The notes beneath the pieces are model-generated. The model was not told the DNA's origin, ran no database searches, and saw only the letters and a list, made by a program, of their open reading frames with translations. A stretch of DNA of 8,041 nucleotides from JAJXWB01 sp047605445 (GTDB lineage: Bacteria; Pseudomonadota; Alphaproteobacteria; Rhizobiales; Beijerinckiaceae): contig JASGFP010000140.1 in NCBI GenBank assembly GCA_047605445.1, forward strand, positions 1-8,041, written 5' to 3'. Shown piece by piece: positions 1 through 7,274 of the stretch. A program made the position numbers and the translations under genes. Each line of letters begins with the position of its first letter. Positions within the stretch are counted from its first letter, which is position 1.

Positions 1-50
<50 letters not shown>

Positions 51-76
51 ATCGACCGGTTGCGACCGGAGGCGGC

Positions 77-105
77 GAGATAGCAAACGGTTTTGGCCCT
101 GTCCA
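77..105 (-). promoter_or_regulatory. Promoter of tRNA-Lys
   Basis: On the minus strand a -35 box TGGACA (105-100) is followed after exactly 17 bases by a -10 box TATCTC (82-77). A start near position 70 would give a leader of about 20 bases before the mature tRNA 5' end at 50. Spacing and position are right for a sigma-70-type stable RNA promoter; this is inference from sequence only. Confidence 0.55.
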
Positions 106-199
106 CCCCACGGCGCGCAATTTTCCGCAAAGCCGCGCGCCCCGTCGCGCGGCGCGGGTTTGCGCGCTAGGATCATGGGGGATTCTGCGGGAGCGGATC

Positions 200-568
200 A
201 TGAAAATCTCTATCGCAATAGCGGTCGCGGCCGGCGCCGCGATTCTCGCCCTCGTCGCGCCTCAGGCCGCGGAGGCTCGCGCGCGGGGCTGGTCGCGCGA
301 CTGCGACTGCGCACGGAAGCCCGCCGCGCGCCGTTATGCGCATCGGCGGACGCACAGGCATTATTCGTCCTACCGGCCGGTTTTGGCCGTCGATTCCATC
401 CCGGTCGTCGTGGAGACGACGCGCGGCGCGGTGGTCGTCGGCCAGCGCCGCGAGGCCGGCTGGTGGTTCCCGCATCCGCGCTGGGGCTATTCCTACCCCT
501 GGGACGGCTACGGCGGCCCCTATTACGGCTATCCCTCGCGCAACGCCTATGGCCAGCCGGAATATTGA
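200..568 (+). CDS. Small secreted Tyr/Gly/Arg-rich protein of unknown function
   Basis: A 122-residue protein. Residues 1-26 form a clear Sec signal peptide: Lys2, a hydrophobic Ala/Ile/Val core, and a likely cleavage after an Ala-Glu-Ala site. The mature part has an Arg/His-rich first half including two Cys residues (Asp-Cys-Asp-Cys). A short Val-rich segment follows (about 63-83), then a Trp/Tyr/Gly/Pro-rich tail. The ATG at 200 is chosen because GGGAG lies at 189-193, six bases upstream. Proteins of this composition are common as small periplasmic or surface proteins of Hyphomicrobiales, but I do not recognise a named family. The gene stands alone, facing leuA across a shared terminator. 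Confidence 0.75.
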   Translation: MKISIAIAVAAGAAILALVAPQAAEARARGWSRDCDCARKPAARRYAHRRTHRHYSSYRPVLAVDSIPVVVETTRGAVVVGQRREAGWWFPHPRWGYSYPWDGYGGPYYGYPSRNAYGQPEY

Positions 569-572
569 CAGC

Positions 573-597
573 AAAAAGGGGCCGCGACGGCCCCTTT
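573..597. terminator. Bidirectional terminator between the secreted-protein gene and leuA
   Basis: GGGGCC (578-583) pairs with GGCCCC (589-594) around a five-base loop. A5 on the left (573-577) and T3 on the right extend the stem. Leftward transcripts from leuA see a T5 tract, so it works best for leuA; rightward it has only three T. It sits between two convergent stop codons, where a shared terminator is expected. Confidence 0.8.
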
Positions 598-619
598 CGA
601 CATCTCGTTGAAGCGCTGT

Positions 620-2191
<1,572 letters not shown>

Positions 2192-2280
2192 GGTCGTTTT
2201 CCTGGAATCGAATGTGTCGTTCGAAGCCGGCGCGACGCTCGAATGTATTTGGGTCCGCCGGCGGTTCGGGTTCTCGTCAT

Positions 2281-2345
2281 CCCCTCAGCGCCAGGGCAAA
2301 GCCCGGCCGGCGCTCAGGGGCGGCTAAGAAGAAGCAGGCTGAGGG
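2281..2345 (-). promoter_or_regulatory. leuA leader RNA with alternative pairings (attenuator-like)
   Basis: Three segments are seen on the minus-strand RNA. Segment 1, CCCTCAGC (2345-2338), lies inside the leader peptide's Leu codons. Segment 2, CCCCTGAGCGCC (2320-2309), contains the leader stop codon. Segment 3 is GGCGCTGAGGGG (2292-2281). Segments 2 and 3 pair perfectly over 12 bp, with a GGGC/GCCC inner stem. Segment 1 can instead pair perfectly with 8 bases of segment 3 (2289-2282). The two pairings exclude each other, and ribosome position on the Leu codons would decide between them. This is the logic of leucine attenuation. No T-tract follows segment 3, so a standard intrinsic terminator is not evident and the output mechanism is open. 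Confidence 0.6.
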
Positions 2346-2439
2346 AAAGCGCGCGAGCGCCAGCGCGGGCGGCAGGCCCACGGGCGTCGATCAGCGTGCT
2401 GGTGGCGAAACGGGCCACGAAATCCTCGCGCAAAGTCAT
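2314..2439 (-). CDS. Leucine-rich leader peptide of leuA
   Basis: An open frame upstream of leuA ends in ALSLSLLLLSRP: six of the first nine of these residues are Leu, four of them consecutive (CTG CTT CTT CTT). The stop codon lies in the 5' arm of the large hairpin. From the ATG at 2439 it encodes 41 residues. In-frame ATGs at 2454 and 2460 are alternatives, and none has a strong Shine-Dalgarno (the best is GGGG about 10 bases before 2460). The clustered Leu codons just before a pairing switch fit a sensor of charged tRNA-Leu, so the peptide itself probably has no function beyond being translated. A possible promoter on the same strand is TTGTCC-17-TATCGG, just upstream of 2460, weakly supported. 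Confidence 0.7.
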   Translation of the reverse strand: MTLREDFVARFATSTLIDARGPAARAGARALSLSLLLLSRP

Positions 2440-2622
2440 GCGCGAGCCGCGCATGAACATCGAACCGATACCCCAAGGCGGCGCACAGGACAAGCGCAGA
2501 AATATCGCCTGCCGTGCATCGGATGACGGAACTTGGCGCCTCCGCGCGACGTTGACCGGATATGCAGCAACGCTCGGCCCGGCTCCGAAGCCGTCGCCTG
2601 CGCCGCCCCCAGGAGCGCATCC

Positions 2623-2895
2623 ATGATCACAAGACTGCTCAAGCTGGCCCGCCGCGTCCGCTCGGTCGCGCTTGCCGGCCGACCGGTTCTCGCGACCGTC
2701 GATATTGTCCGGCACGGGCAATATCTTCCGCGCGGCGCGACGGGCCATATCGTCCGGGTCCGCCCGGACGGAGAATTCGATATCGCCTTCGATCTTGTCG
2801 AAAGCGAGCTCGTCCACGTCCACCCCTTCGAGGTCGCGCCTGCGCCTGTGCTCGCCGCGCAAACGCCGTTCGGCCTGCGCATCCTCTCGCATTGA
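2623..2895 (+). CDS. Small basic protein of unknown function (90 aa)
   Basis: The ATG at 2623 is chosen over upstream in-frame ATGs because CAGGAG lies at 2610-2615, a normal distance away. The product has a basic N-terminus (residues 1-25, several Arg/Lys). After it comes a compact beta-rich stretch (about 23-75) with the pattern G-x-I-V-x-V-x-x-D-G-x-x-x-I-A-F. This looks like a small SH3-like barrel, in the style of DUF4926 proteins; that resemblance is only an impression. There is no signal peptide or catalytic motif. It is transcribed divergently from the leuA leader and ends at a strong terminator, so it is a single-gene unit. Confidence 0.7.
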   Translation: MITRLLKLARRVRSVALAGRPVLATVDIVRHGQYLPRGATGHIVRVRPDGEFDIAFDLVESELVHVHPFEVAPAPVLAAQTPFGLRILSH

Positions 2896-2915
2896 GCCCT
2901 GCCCCGCCTTGACCG

Positions 2916-2940
2916 GCCCGCCTCACGGCGGGCTTTTTTT
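2916..2940 (+). terminator. Intrinsic terminator after the 90-aa gene
   Basis: GCCCGCC (2916-2922), loop TCAC, and GGCGGGC (2927-2933) form a perfect 7-bp GC stem, followed directly by T7 (2934-2940). It lies 20 bases after the stop codon. Confidence 0.92.
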
Positions 2941-3003
2941 GTTGCCTGCGACGGCGCGGATCGGGCACAAACGCACGACTGTCCGACAAAACGAGCCGAC
3001 GAA

Positions 3004-3468
3004 ATGAATGAAACGCCCCTCCCCTCCGCCAACCCGCCCGCCGGGTGGCTCGTGTTCGACATGCGCGGCGGCTATATCGAGCGCAACGGACCGCTGTTCT
3101 ACCGCGACGACGGCCCGCAGGGCTTTCAGCTCGGCATGCGGATCGAGGAGCGGCACTGCAATCCGCGCGGCGTCGGCCACGGCGGCTGGCTCATGACCTT
3201 CGCCGACATGATGCTGCCGATGGCCGCCCACCGCCACCCCAAGGTCGGTCGCAATTTTTTGCCGACCGTTTCGATGGCCGTGGATTTCCTCGCTCCCGCG
3301 CCGATGGGGTCGTGGCTGAACAGCCGCACCGAAATCCTGCGTGTGACGCGCAACCTCGTCTTCGCGCAGGGGCTGATCTACGCCGACGAAACTCTCGTGG
3401 CGCGCGTGAATGGCGTGTTCAAGATCGGCGAGCCTATCGCGAAACTGCTGGGCGACGCCGACAAGTAG
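3004..3468 (+). CDS. PaaI-type hotdog-fold thioesterase
   Basis: A 154-residue single-domain protein of the size and pattern of the PaaI/YbgC-like hotdog acyl-CoA thioesterases. The hallmark is N-P-R-G-x-G-H-G-G-W with Asp following: Asn53, His59-Gly-Gly61 and Asp68, on the long central helix. A later strand (ARVNGVFKIG) is the usual closing beta strand. Such enzymes hydrolyse aryl- or acyl-CoA thioesters in the cytoplasm; the substrate here cannot be read from sequence. The ATG at 3004 lacks a clear Shine-Dalgarno. The gene begins just after the preceding terminator, so it has its own promoter. The lipoprotein gene follows after 70 bases. Confidence 0.85.
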   Translation: MNETPLPSANPPAGWLVFDMRGGYIERNGPLFYRDDGPQGFQLGMRIEERHCNPRGVGHGGWLMTFADMMLPMAAHRHPKVGRNFLPTVSMAVDFLAPAPMGSWLNSRTEILRVTRNLVFAQGLIYADETLVARVNGVFKIGEPIAKLLGDADK

Positions 3469-3538
3469 CCGCTCCGGCTTGACCCGGCCGCGCGCCCGGG
3501 CGAATTTCCGGGCGCCTCTCGAAGGAGCCCCCGCTTCG

Positions 3539-3877
3539 ATGACCCATCGCCTGCCGCCGCTCGCCGCCTGCGCCGCCGCTTTGCTTGCTCTGGCCTCCTG
3601 CAATTCCAGCCCGCCGCCGCAGGTCGCAGCGCCCGCCCCGCAACAGGCGGCCGCGCCGGGCGTGAAACTGCCCGAGGGCGCGGGCTGCACGAGCGCGATC
3701 GAGCGCTACCGCGCCGTCGTCTCCAGCGATCACCAGACGGGCAATGTCGGCGAGGGCGTCTACAAGCAGATCGACGGCGAGATTTCCGGCGCGTCGGCCG
3801 CCTGCGCCGCTGGCAGGGACGCGGACGCCATGCGCATGATTGCGGCCTCCAAGAGCCGGCACGGCTATCCCGGCTGA
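3539..3877 (+). CDS. Small predicted lipoprotein (112 aa)
   Basis: The ATG at 3539 has AAGGAG at 3522-3527. The N-terminus is a lipoprotein signal: Arg4, an Ala/Leu core, then the lipobox LASC with the lipidated Cys at residue 21. The mature protein starts with a Pro/Ala/Gln-rich flexible linker (about 22-45). A short helical domain follows with two further Cys (in GAGCTSAIERYRAV and SAACAAGRD) that could form a disulfide. I do not recognise a named family; the Cys spacing suggests a small helical periplasmic domain. Likely anchored in the inner or outer membrane; residues 22-23 are Asn-Ser, not Asp, so there is no clear inner-membrane retention signal. Confidence 0.8.
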   Translation: MTHRLPPLAACAAALLALASCNSSPPPQVAAPAPQQAAAPGVKLPEGAGCTSAIERYRAVVSSDHQTGNVGEGVYKQIDGEISGASAACAAGRDADAMRMIAASKSRHGYPG

Positions 3878-3973
3878 GCGCTCGCACGGCGCAGCGACAT
3901 CCGATAAGCTCCAGCTCGATTTGATCGCCCGGGAAGAGTGGCCCGGCGCGACGACCGGCCAGTTGGGGCAAAG

Positions 3974-5140
3974 ATGGATTTGGGCGAAACGGGGACTGCC
4001 TCGCGCGCGGCGACGCTGTCCGTCGATGAGGCTGCCAAGCCGCGCGACATCAGAAAGACCGGACTGGACCCGAACTTCTGGTATCCCGTCGCAACCTCGC
4101 GCGACGTCAGGCAGAACAAGCCCTTCGCCACCGCCTTCGCCGGCGACCCCATCGTGCTGTTCCGCGGCAAGGCGGGACAGGTTTTCGCGCTCGAGGACCG
4201 CTGCGCGCATCGGCAGGTGCCGCTGTCCAACGGCGTGATCGACGGCGACAACCTGCGCTGCGGCTATCACGGCTGGGCTTTCGGCCCGACCGGCGCCTGC
4301 GTCTCGCTGCCCTACGACAAGGGCTCGGTCTCCGGCCCGCGCGGCGTGAAATCTTACCCCTGCCGCGAGCGTTACGGGCTGGTTTTCGTCTTCCCCGGCG
4401 ACGCGGGAAAGGCAGGGACGACGCCCTTCCCCGAAATACCCTCCGCCGAAAACCCCGCCTACAAGACGCGCTACCTCAACCGCCGCGCGAACTGCCATTA
4501 CTCCTTCATGCACGAGAACCTGATGGACATGAACCATCAGTTCCTGCACCGCAAACTCATGGGGTCGATCAGGACCTTCTTCATCGGCTGCTCGTCCGGC
4601 GCCAACTGGGCGGAGGTCATCTACACTTTCCGCCGCGTGGCCGGGCGCCAGCACATCGGCGAGAAGCTGATCCTCGGGCGCGGCGGGCCGATCTGGAAGC
4701 CGGACTTCTGGCGAAAGAAGCCCCCGACCCCGCCGGAAATCGCCATGACGCCGCCCGACGGCGCGCGCGACCGCATGGTCATCCGCACGGACTACCCCTA
4801 CCAGTCGCTGCGCTTCTTCACCGGGTCGGACGAAGCGCCCGCGCTGGACCTGTGGATCTGCTACATCCCCGTCGACGCTGAGCAGAAGGTCAACCACACG
4901 TTCGGCATGATCATGGTGAAGCGCCCGGCGAAAAAGCCATGGCTGATCGACGCCGCCTGGCCCGCCATCGTCTGGTTCACCAACGGCATCTTCAACGAAG
5001 ACAAGTGGATCTGCGAGTTGGAACAGGCCGCCTTCGACGCGCAGGGCGAGGACCGCAACCAGGAGGTGTTTCCGGCGATCCGGAATGTGCGGCGGGTGCT
5101 GGTGGAATGTGGGGTAGCTACAAGAGCGGATATACAGTAG
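3974..5140 (+). CDS. Rieske-type non-haem iron oxygenase (ring-hydroxylating oxygenase alpha-subunit-like)
   Basis: A 388-residue protein. The N-terminal Rieske domain binds a 2Fe-2S cluster through CAH (Cys77, His79) and CGYHGW (Cys96, His99), giving C-x-H-x16-C-x2-H. The C-terminal catalytic domain has HENLMDMNHQFLH (residues 180-192), in which His188 and His192 should bind the mononuclear iron. The carboxylate ligand is likely in NEDKWICELEQ (Asp343). It resembles the single-component VanA/pheophorbide-oxygenase-like branch. These enzymes take electrons from a reductase and oxygenate or demethylate a substrate; no reductase or ferredoxin gene is adjacent and the substrate is unknown. I prefer the ATG at 3974 (GGGG six to nine bases upstream) over the GTG at 3938. 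The last codons look AT-rich, unlike the rest of the gene. Confidence 0.88.
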   Translation: MDLGETGTASRAATLSVDEAAKPRDIRKTGLDPNFWYPVATSRDVRQNKPFATAFAGDPIVLFRGKAGQVFALEDRCAHRQVPLSNGVIDGDNLRCGYHGWAFGPTGACVSLPYDKGSVSGPRGVKSYPCRERYGLVFVFPGDAGKAGTTPFPEIPSAENPAYKTRYLNRRANCHYSFMHENLMDMNHQFLHRKLMGSIRTFFIGCSSGANWAEVIYTFRRVAGRQHIGEKLILGRGGPIWKPDFWRKKPPTPPEIAMTPPDGARDRMVIRTDYPYQSLRFFTGSDEAPALDLWICYIPVDAEQKVNHTFGMIMVKRPAKKPWLIDAAWPAIVWFTNGIFNEDKWICELEQAAFDAQGEDRNQEVFPAIRNVRRVLVECGVATRADIQ

Positions 5141-5191
5141 ATGCGACTGACCAAATTTAACTTACTATAGGCTCTTGGCAGCGATGTATGC

Positions 5192-5836
5192 TCAAAGTTG
5201 TTCTACCTTTTTTCGTAGAAGAGCAACGTCCTGCGGATCGGATTGAGATTGGACATTATCCAAAAAAATTGACAACTTGTCCTTACCAATATCAGGAGTA
5301 TTCACAGCGGGCTTCTGCGCATTTCGGGCGCAGAGGGTGAAATCGTAATTTTCGTCTACGATCTCACATTTAGGATCGATTTTCGGGTCGGCCCATTGGG
5401 GACCGAATTGAGCGACAGCTTGGTACATAATCCAAGCCCTTCTGCGCCCCACTCCAGACGTGAGCATGGCATCGTAAAACATCTGATGCACGTCTTCCGC
5501 TTTTCTAACTCGGGTATCGCAGTATCGATCGTGTATGACTGAAGCGTTTCGATAAACACCTTCGAAAGGCCCCCCAATTAAACTCCAGAATATTTGCGGA
5601 ATTGACGCACCGTCAACAACAGCTCCACTAGGAACAGGCCAACGTCTGCCTTGAGCGCTTCGAAATTCAAACGGCTCTCTCAACCGCATCTTGCGTCCAC
5701 CATCAAGCCATTCTGCGACGACGTTGCCGACATACGAAGCACCGCTCGCGGCAAACAATGCGCCCGGCCGCCCAATCGAGAAAGAGAGGGCAGAAATGCA
5801 CCCTAGCAACCCTGATCGTCTATCAAATTCAGTCAT
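5192..5836 (-). CDS. DUF1353-family protein, probably exported
   Basis: A 214-residue protein matching the DUF1353 (PF07087) pattern. DGASIPQIFW is at 75-84, GGPFEGVYRNASVIHDRYC at 88-106, DVHQMFYDAM at 115-124 and AVAQFGPQW at 140-148. Conserved His102, Asp103, Asp115 and His118 could form a metal or catalytic site, but the family's activity is not established to my knowledge. Members are frequent in phages and mobile regions. The N-terminus (Arg6-Arg7-Ser-Gly-Leu-Leu, a weakly hydrophobic stretch, then LFAAS near 27-31) resembles a Tat-type signal, though weakly. No Shine-Dalgarno precedes the ATG at 5836. The last 60 or so residues are polar and not recognised. It is divergent from the protease-like gene, 74 bases away, and convergent with the Rieske gene. 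Confidence 0.8.
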   Translation of the reverse strand: MTEFDRRSGLLGCISALSFSIGRPGALFAASGASYVGNVVAEWLDGGRKMRLREPFEFRSAQGRRWPVPSGAVVDGASIPQIFWSLIGGPFEGVYRNASVIHDRYCDTRVRKAEDVHQMFYDAMLTSGVGRRRAWIMYQAVAQFGPQWADPKIDPKCEIVDENYDFTLCARNAQKPAVNTPDIGKDKLSIFLDNVQSQSDPQDVALLRKKVEQL

Positions 5837-5910
5837 GTCGCATACACAAATGTTTAGCCGAATTAGGATTGCGCTGATGAGTTCCGACTGTCAAGCTAAG
5901 GGCTTCGCTT
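5837..5910. promoter_or_regulatory. Divergent intergenic region of the AT-rich pair
   Basis: These 74 bases separate the two start codons and must hold the promoters for both if both genes are expressed independently. AAGGG at 5898-5902 is the likely ribosome site for the rightward gene. I see no clear -35/-10 pair or palindrome that would name a regulator. Confidence 0.4.
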
Positions 5911-6993
5911 ATGGGGTTAGATATGGTTCGGATTTTTATTTTTGCACTTTTGTTGCTGTTTTCCACCGCGGCGCAGGCAGGTTCTTTCACCGTGTCAGAT
6001 GAGAAACTTTGTCAAATCCGATTGGATGGCGAGATAGAGATCGGCGACAACAAAAAATTCTTGCCCGCCATCGGAAAGGCCCGAGCATTACTAGAGGCGA
6101 AAACCAATACACCTTTTGAAATACCAAGATTTGTGGGGGAGACGCCGACTCCAACTATGTGTCTGAATAGTCCGGGCGGTTCGTTTGGTGAAGCCTTAGC
6201 GATTATTGACACAATTCTAGAAACCGGCGGCATCGCCACCGTTGTGGATGCGAACAAGGAATGCCTTTCCGCCTGCGCATTAATCTTCATGTTCGGCCAC
6301 GTTCAGGCGTATCATTCAGACAAATACTTTGATCGTCGGCTACACGTAACCGGAAAATTGGGCTTCCACGCCCCCTTCCAGCGGACTGAACAATCGACGA
6401 ATAACCAGCGCTTGATAGATAAAATTTATCTGAGCGGCGTCCAAGCAATCGGAAAATTAATTGAAATAGACAGAAACGAATTCTTAGCTCGAGGCCTAAT
6501 TATTGAATTTTTGAAACGCGGGCCTGATGATTTTCTATTCGTAGATAATGTTGATCGAGCCGGAGAGTGGTCTATTGAGATTATAGGTCACGCTCCCCTA
6601 AAGCAAATAACAAATAAAAATATCTCTCAAGCTTGCGATAATATTGAAAACTGGGCCGAAAAGCGCAAAACGAGAGAATTTTATATAAACAAATATGTTG
6701 GCAAAGAGCAAGCAAAATTAAAGGTAATGACGGAGACAAAATCAAAAGTGACGTCAGTATTGAAGGGTTACGGCAACGAAGGAGGCGAGTTCTGCGTGTT
6801 AAAGGCGCAAAGAATGAAGTCTGGAGATTTTTTGCTTGATGTAAGCATCGTCGAGGCAATTCCATCTAAGACTGAAATTAATGAATTCAACATCGGTGAA
6901 GGACGTCTTCTCGTGGAGCCGGGGTTTGGTAGTATAAAGCCTTCATGGATCACAATGCCGCCCGAGACGAAAATTTCGGCTTTATCCCCGTAA
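5911..6993 (+). CDS. ClpP-fold (COG3904-like) periplasmic serine protease-like protein
   Basis: A 360-residue protein with a Sec signal peptide (residues 1-23, ending AQA before Gly-Ser). The next 140 residues follow the ClpP/crotonase-type pattern of the COG3904 'predicted periplasmic protein' group. CLNSPGGSFGEAL (84-96) forms the substrate-binding strand-turn. CLSACALIF (118-126) has Ser120 as probable nucleophile, and LGFHAPF (150-156) has His153 as probable general base. The acidic third residue is not assigned. Residues from about 230 to 360 are a Lys/Glu/Asn-rich extension I do not recognise. The start at 5911 has AAGGG eight bases upstream; ATG 5923 is an alternative that shortens the signal peptide. 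Proteolytic activity is inferred from the motifs, and the substrate is unknown. Codon use is strongly AT-biased. Confidence 0.78.
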   Translation: MGLDMVRIFIFALLLLFSTAAQAGSFTVSDEKLCQIRLDGEIEIGDNKKFLPAIGKARALLEAKTNTPFEIPRFVGETPTPTMCLNSPGGSFGEALAIIDTILETGGIATVVDANKECLSACALIFMFGHVQAYHSDKYFDRRLHVTGKLGFHAPFQRTEQSTNNQRLIDKIYLSGVQAIGKLIEIDRNEFLARGLIIEFLKRGPDDFLFVDNVDRAGEWSIEIIGHAPLKQITNKNISQACDNIENWAEKRKTREFYINKYVGKEQAKLKVMTETKSKVTSVLKGYGNEGGEFCVLKAQRMKSGDFLLDVSIVEAIPSKTEINEFNIGEGRLLVEPGFGSIKPSWITMPPETKISALSP

Positions 6994-7037
6994 GTTGATA
7001 ATCCGACGGCGATCGAGGAAGTCGTTAGCTTGGCGGT

Positions 7038-7058
7038 GGCGCATGTTAACCATGCGCC
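7038..7058. promoter_or_regulatory. Palindrome upstream of the ilv promoter
   Basis: GGCGCATG (7038-7045) and CATGCGCC (7051-7058) form a perfect 8-bp inverted repeat around TTAAC. It ends seven bases before a candidate -35 box, a usual place for an activator or repressor site. It could also be a weak hairpin after the protease-like gene, but it has no T-tract. Confidence 0.45.
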
Positions 7059-7064
7059 CTCCCC

Positions 7065-7093
7065 TTGACCCCACCGCCCCCATCCGCTACCAA
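7065..7093 (+). promoter_or_regulatory. Candidate promoter of the ilv leader
   Basis: TTGACC (7065-7070), 17 bases, then TACCAA (7088-7093). The -35 is good and the -10 poor. A start near 7100 would place the leader-peptide ATG about 22 bases in, a suitable length for an attenuator leader. Confidence 0.4.
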
Positions 7094-7121
7094 GCGCCCC
7101 GACTACCACACCGGCGGACCC

Positions 7122-7172
7122 ATGTTCACCAGCCTTATCGTATCGCGAGCGCCTGAGACGGAGCGGGACTGA
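7122..7172 (+). CDS. Branched-chain leader peptide of the ilv operon (16 aa)
   Basis: ATG at 7122 opens a 16-codon frame encoding MFTSLIVSRAPETERD, stopping at TGA 7170-7172. Codons 5-7 are CTT ATC GTA, one each for Leu, Ile and Val, the three end products of the pathway. The frame lies about 100 bases upstream of the acetolactate synthase start and just before an antiterminator/terminator pair. The ribosome site is weak (GGCGGA at 7113-7118). Shortage of any charged branched-chain tRNA would stall the ribosome at 7134-7142. The peptide probably serves only as the sensor. Such leaders are well known for ilv operons of proteobacteria. Confidence 0.82.
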   Translation: MFTSLIVSRAPETERD

Positions 7173-7212
7173 ACCCCGACCCTCCGCCGCTGGCGCTCAT
7201 CCGAAGGTCCCG
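7147..7212 (+). promoter_or_regulatory. ilv attenuator: competing RNA pairings
   Basis: CGGGAC (7164-7169), the last two sense codons of the leader peptide, is perfectly complementary to GTCCCG (7207-7212). The latter overlaps the 5' arm of the terminator, so the pairing would prevent termination. A ribosome that reaches the stop at 7170 would cover 7164-7169 and free the terminator; one stalled at the Leu-Ile-Val codons would not. A third structure pairs GAGCGCC (7147-7153) with GGCGCTC (7192-7198), with an inner CGGAG/CTCCG stem; it may be the early pause hairpin. Confidence 0.7.
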
Positions 7213-7227
7213 AAAGGGGCCTTTTTT
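7206..7227 (+). terminator. Attenuator terminator of the ilv leader
   Basis: GGTCCC (7206-7211) and GGGGCC (7216-7221) form a 6-bp stem (one G-T pair) with a GAAA loop, followed directly by T6 (7222-7227). It lies between the leader peptide and the acetolactate synthase start and would stop transcription when branched-chain amino acids are plentiful. Confidence 0.85.
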
Positions 7228-7274
7228 ATTGCCCGAAATTCCGCTTAAAAGACCTGAAATCGCAGGAGATGGCC

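Larger units (their letters stand above)
5110..7000. other. AT-rich segment of probable foreign origin
   Basis: Composition changes abruptly after about 5110 and returns to GC-rich after about 7000. For example, 6601-6660 has 19 G+C in 60 bases, whereas 3541-3600 has 45 in 60. Codons such as ATA, AAA, TTA and AGA, almost absent in the neighbours, are frequent. It contains only the two divergent genes below. No transposase, integrase, terminal repeats, or target duplication could be found, so the mode of entry is unknown. Confidence 0.65.

Noticed and set aside
3492..3515. Hairpin GCGCCCGG / CCGGGCGC after the thioesterase gene
   Set aside because: Perfect 8-bp stem but no T-tract, and such GC palindromes are common at this base composition; not strong enough to call a terminator.
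3938..3973. Upstream GTG start for the Rieske protein
   Set aside because: It would add 12 residues with no family support, whereas the ATG at 3974 has a GGGG ribosome site at a good distance.
3434..4897. Minus-strand open frame of 487 codons opposite the lipoprotein and Rieske genes
   Set aside because: The plus-strand genes have clear motifs and ribosome sites; this frame has neither and is a high-GC shadow.
5192..6993. Calling the AT-rich pair an antiphage defence system
   Set aside because: Both proteins appear to be exported and neither carries a recognised sensor, nuclease, NTPase or toxin domain; the evidence supports only a foreign cassette of unknown role.
5110..7037. Direct repeats or att sites bounding the AT-rich segment
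   Set aside because: I compared the left and right edges by eye and found no shared repeat, tRNA end, or inverted terminal repeat.
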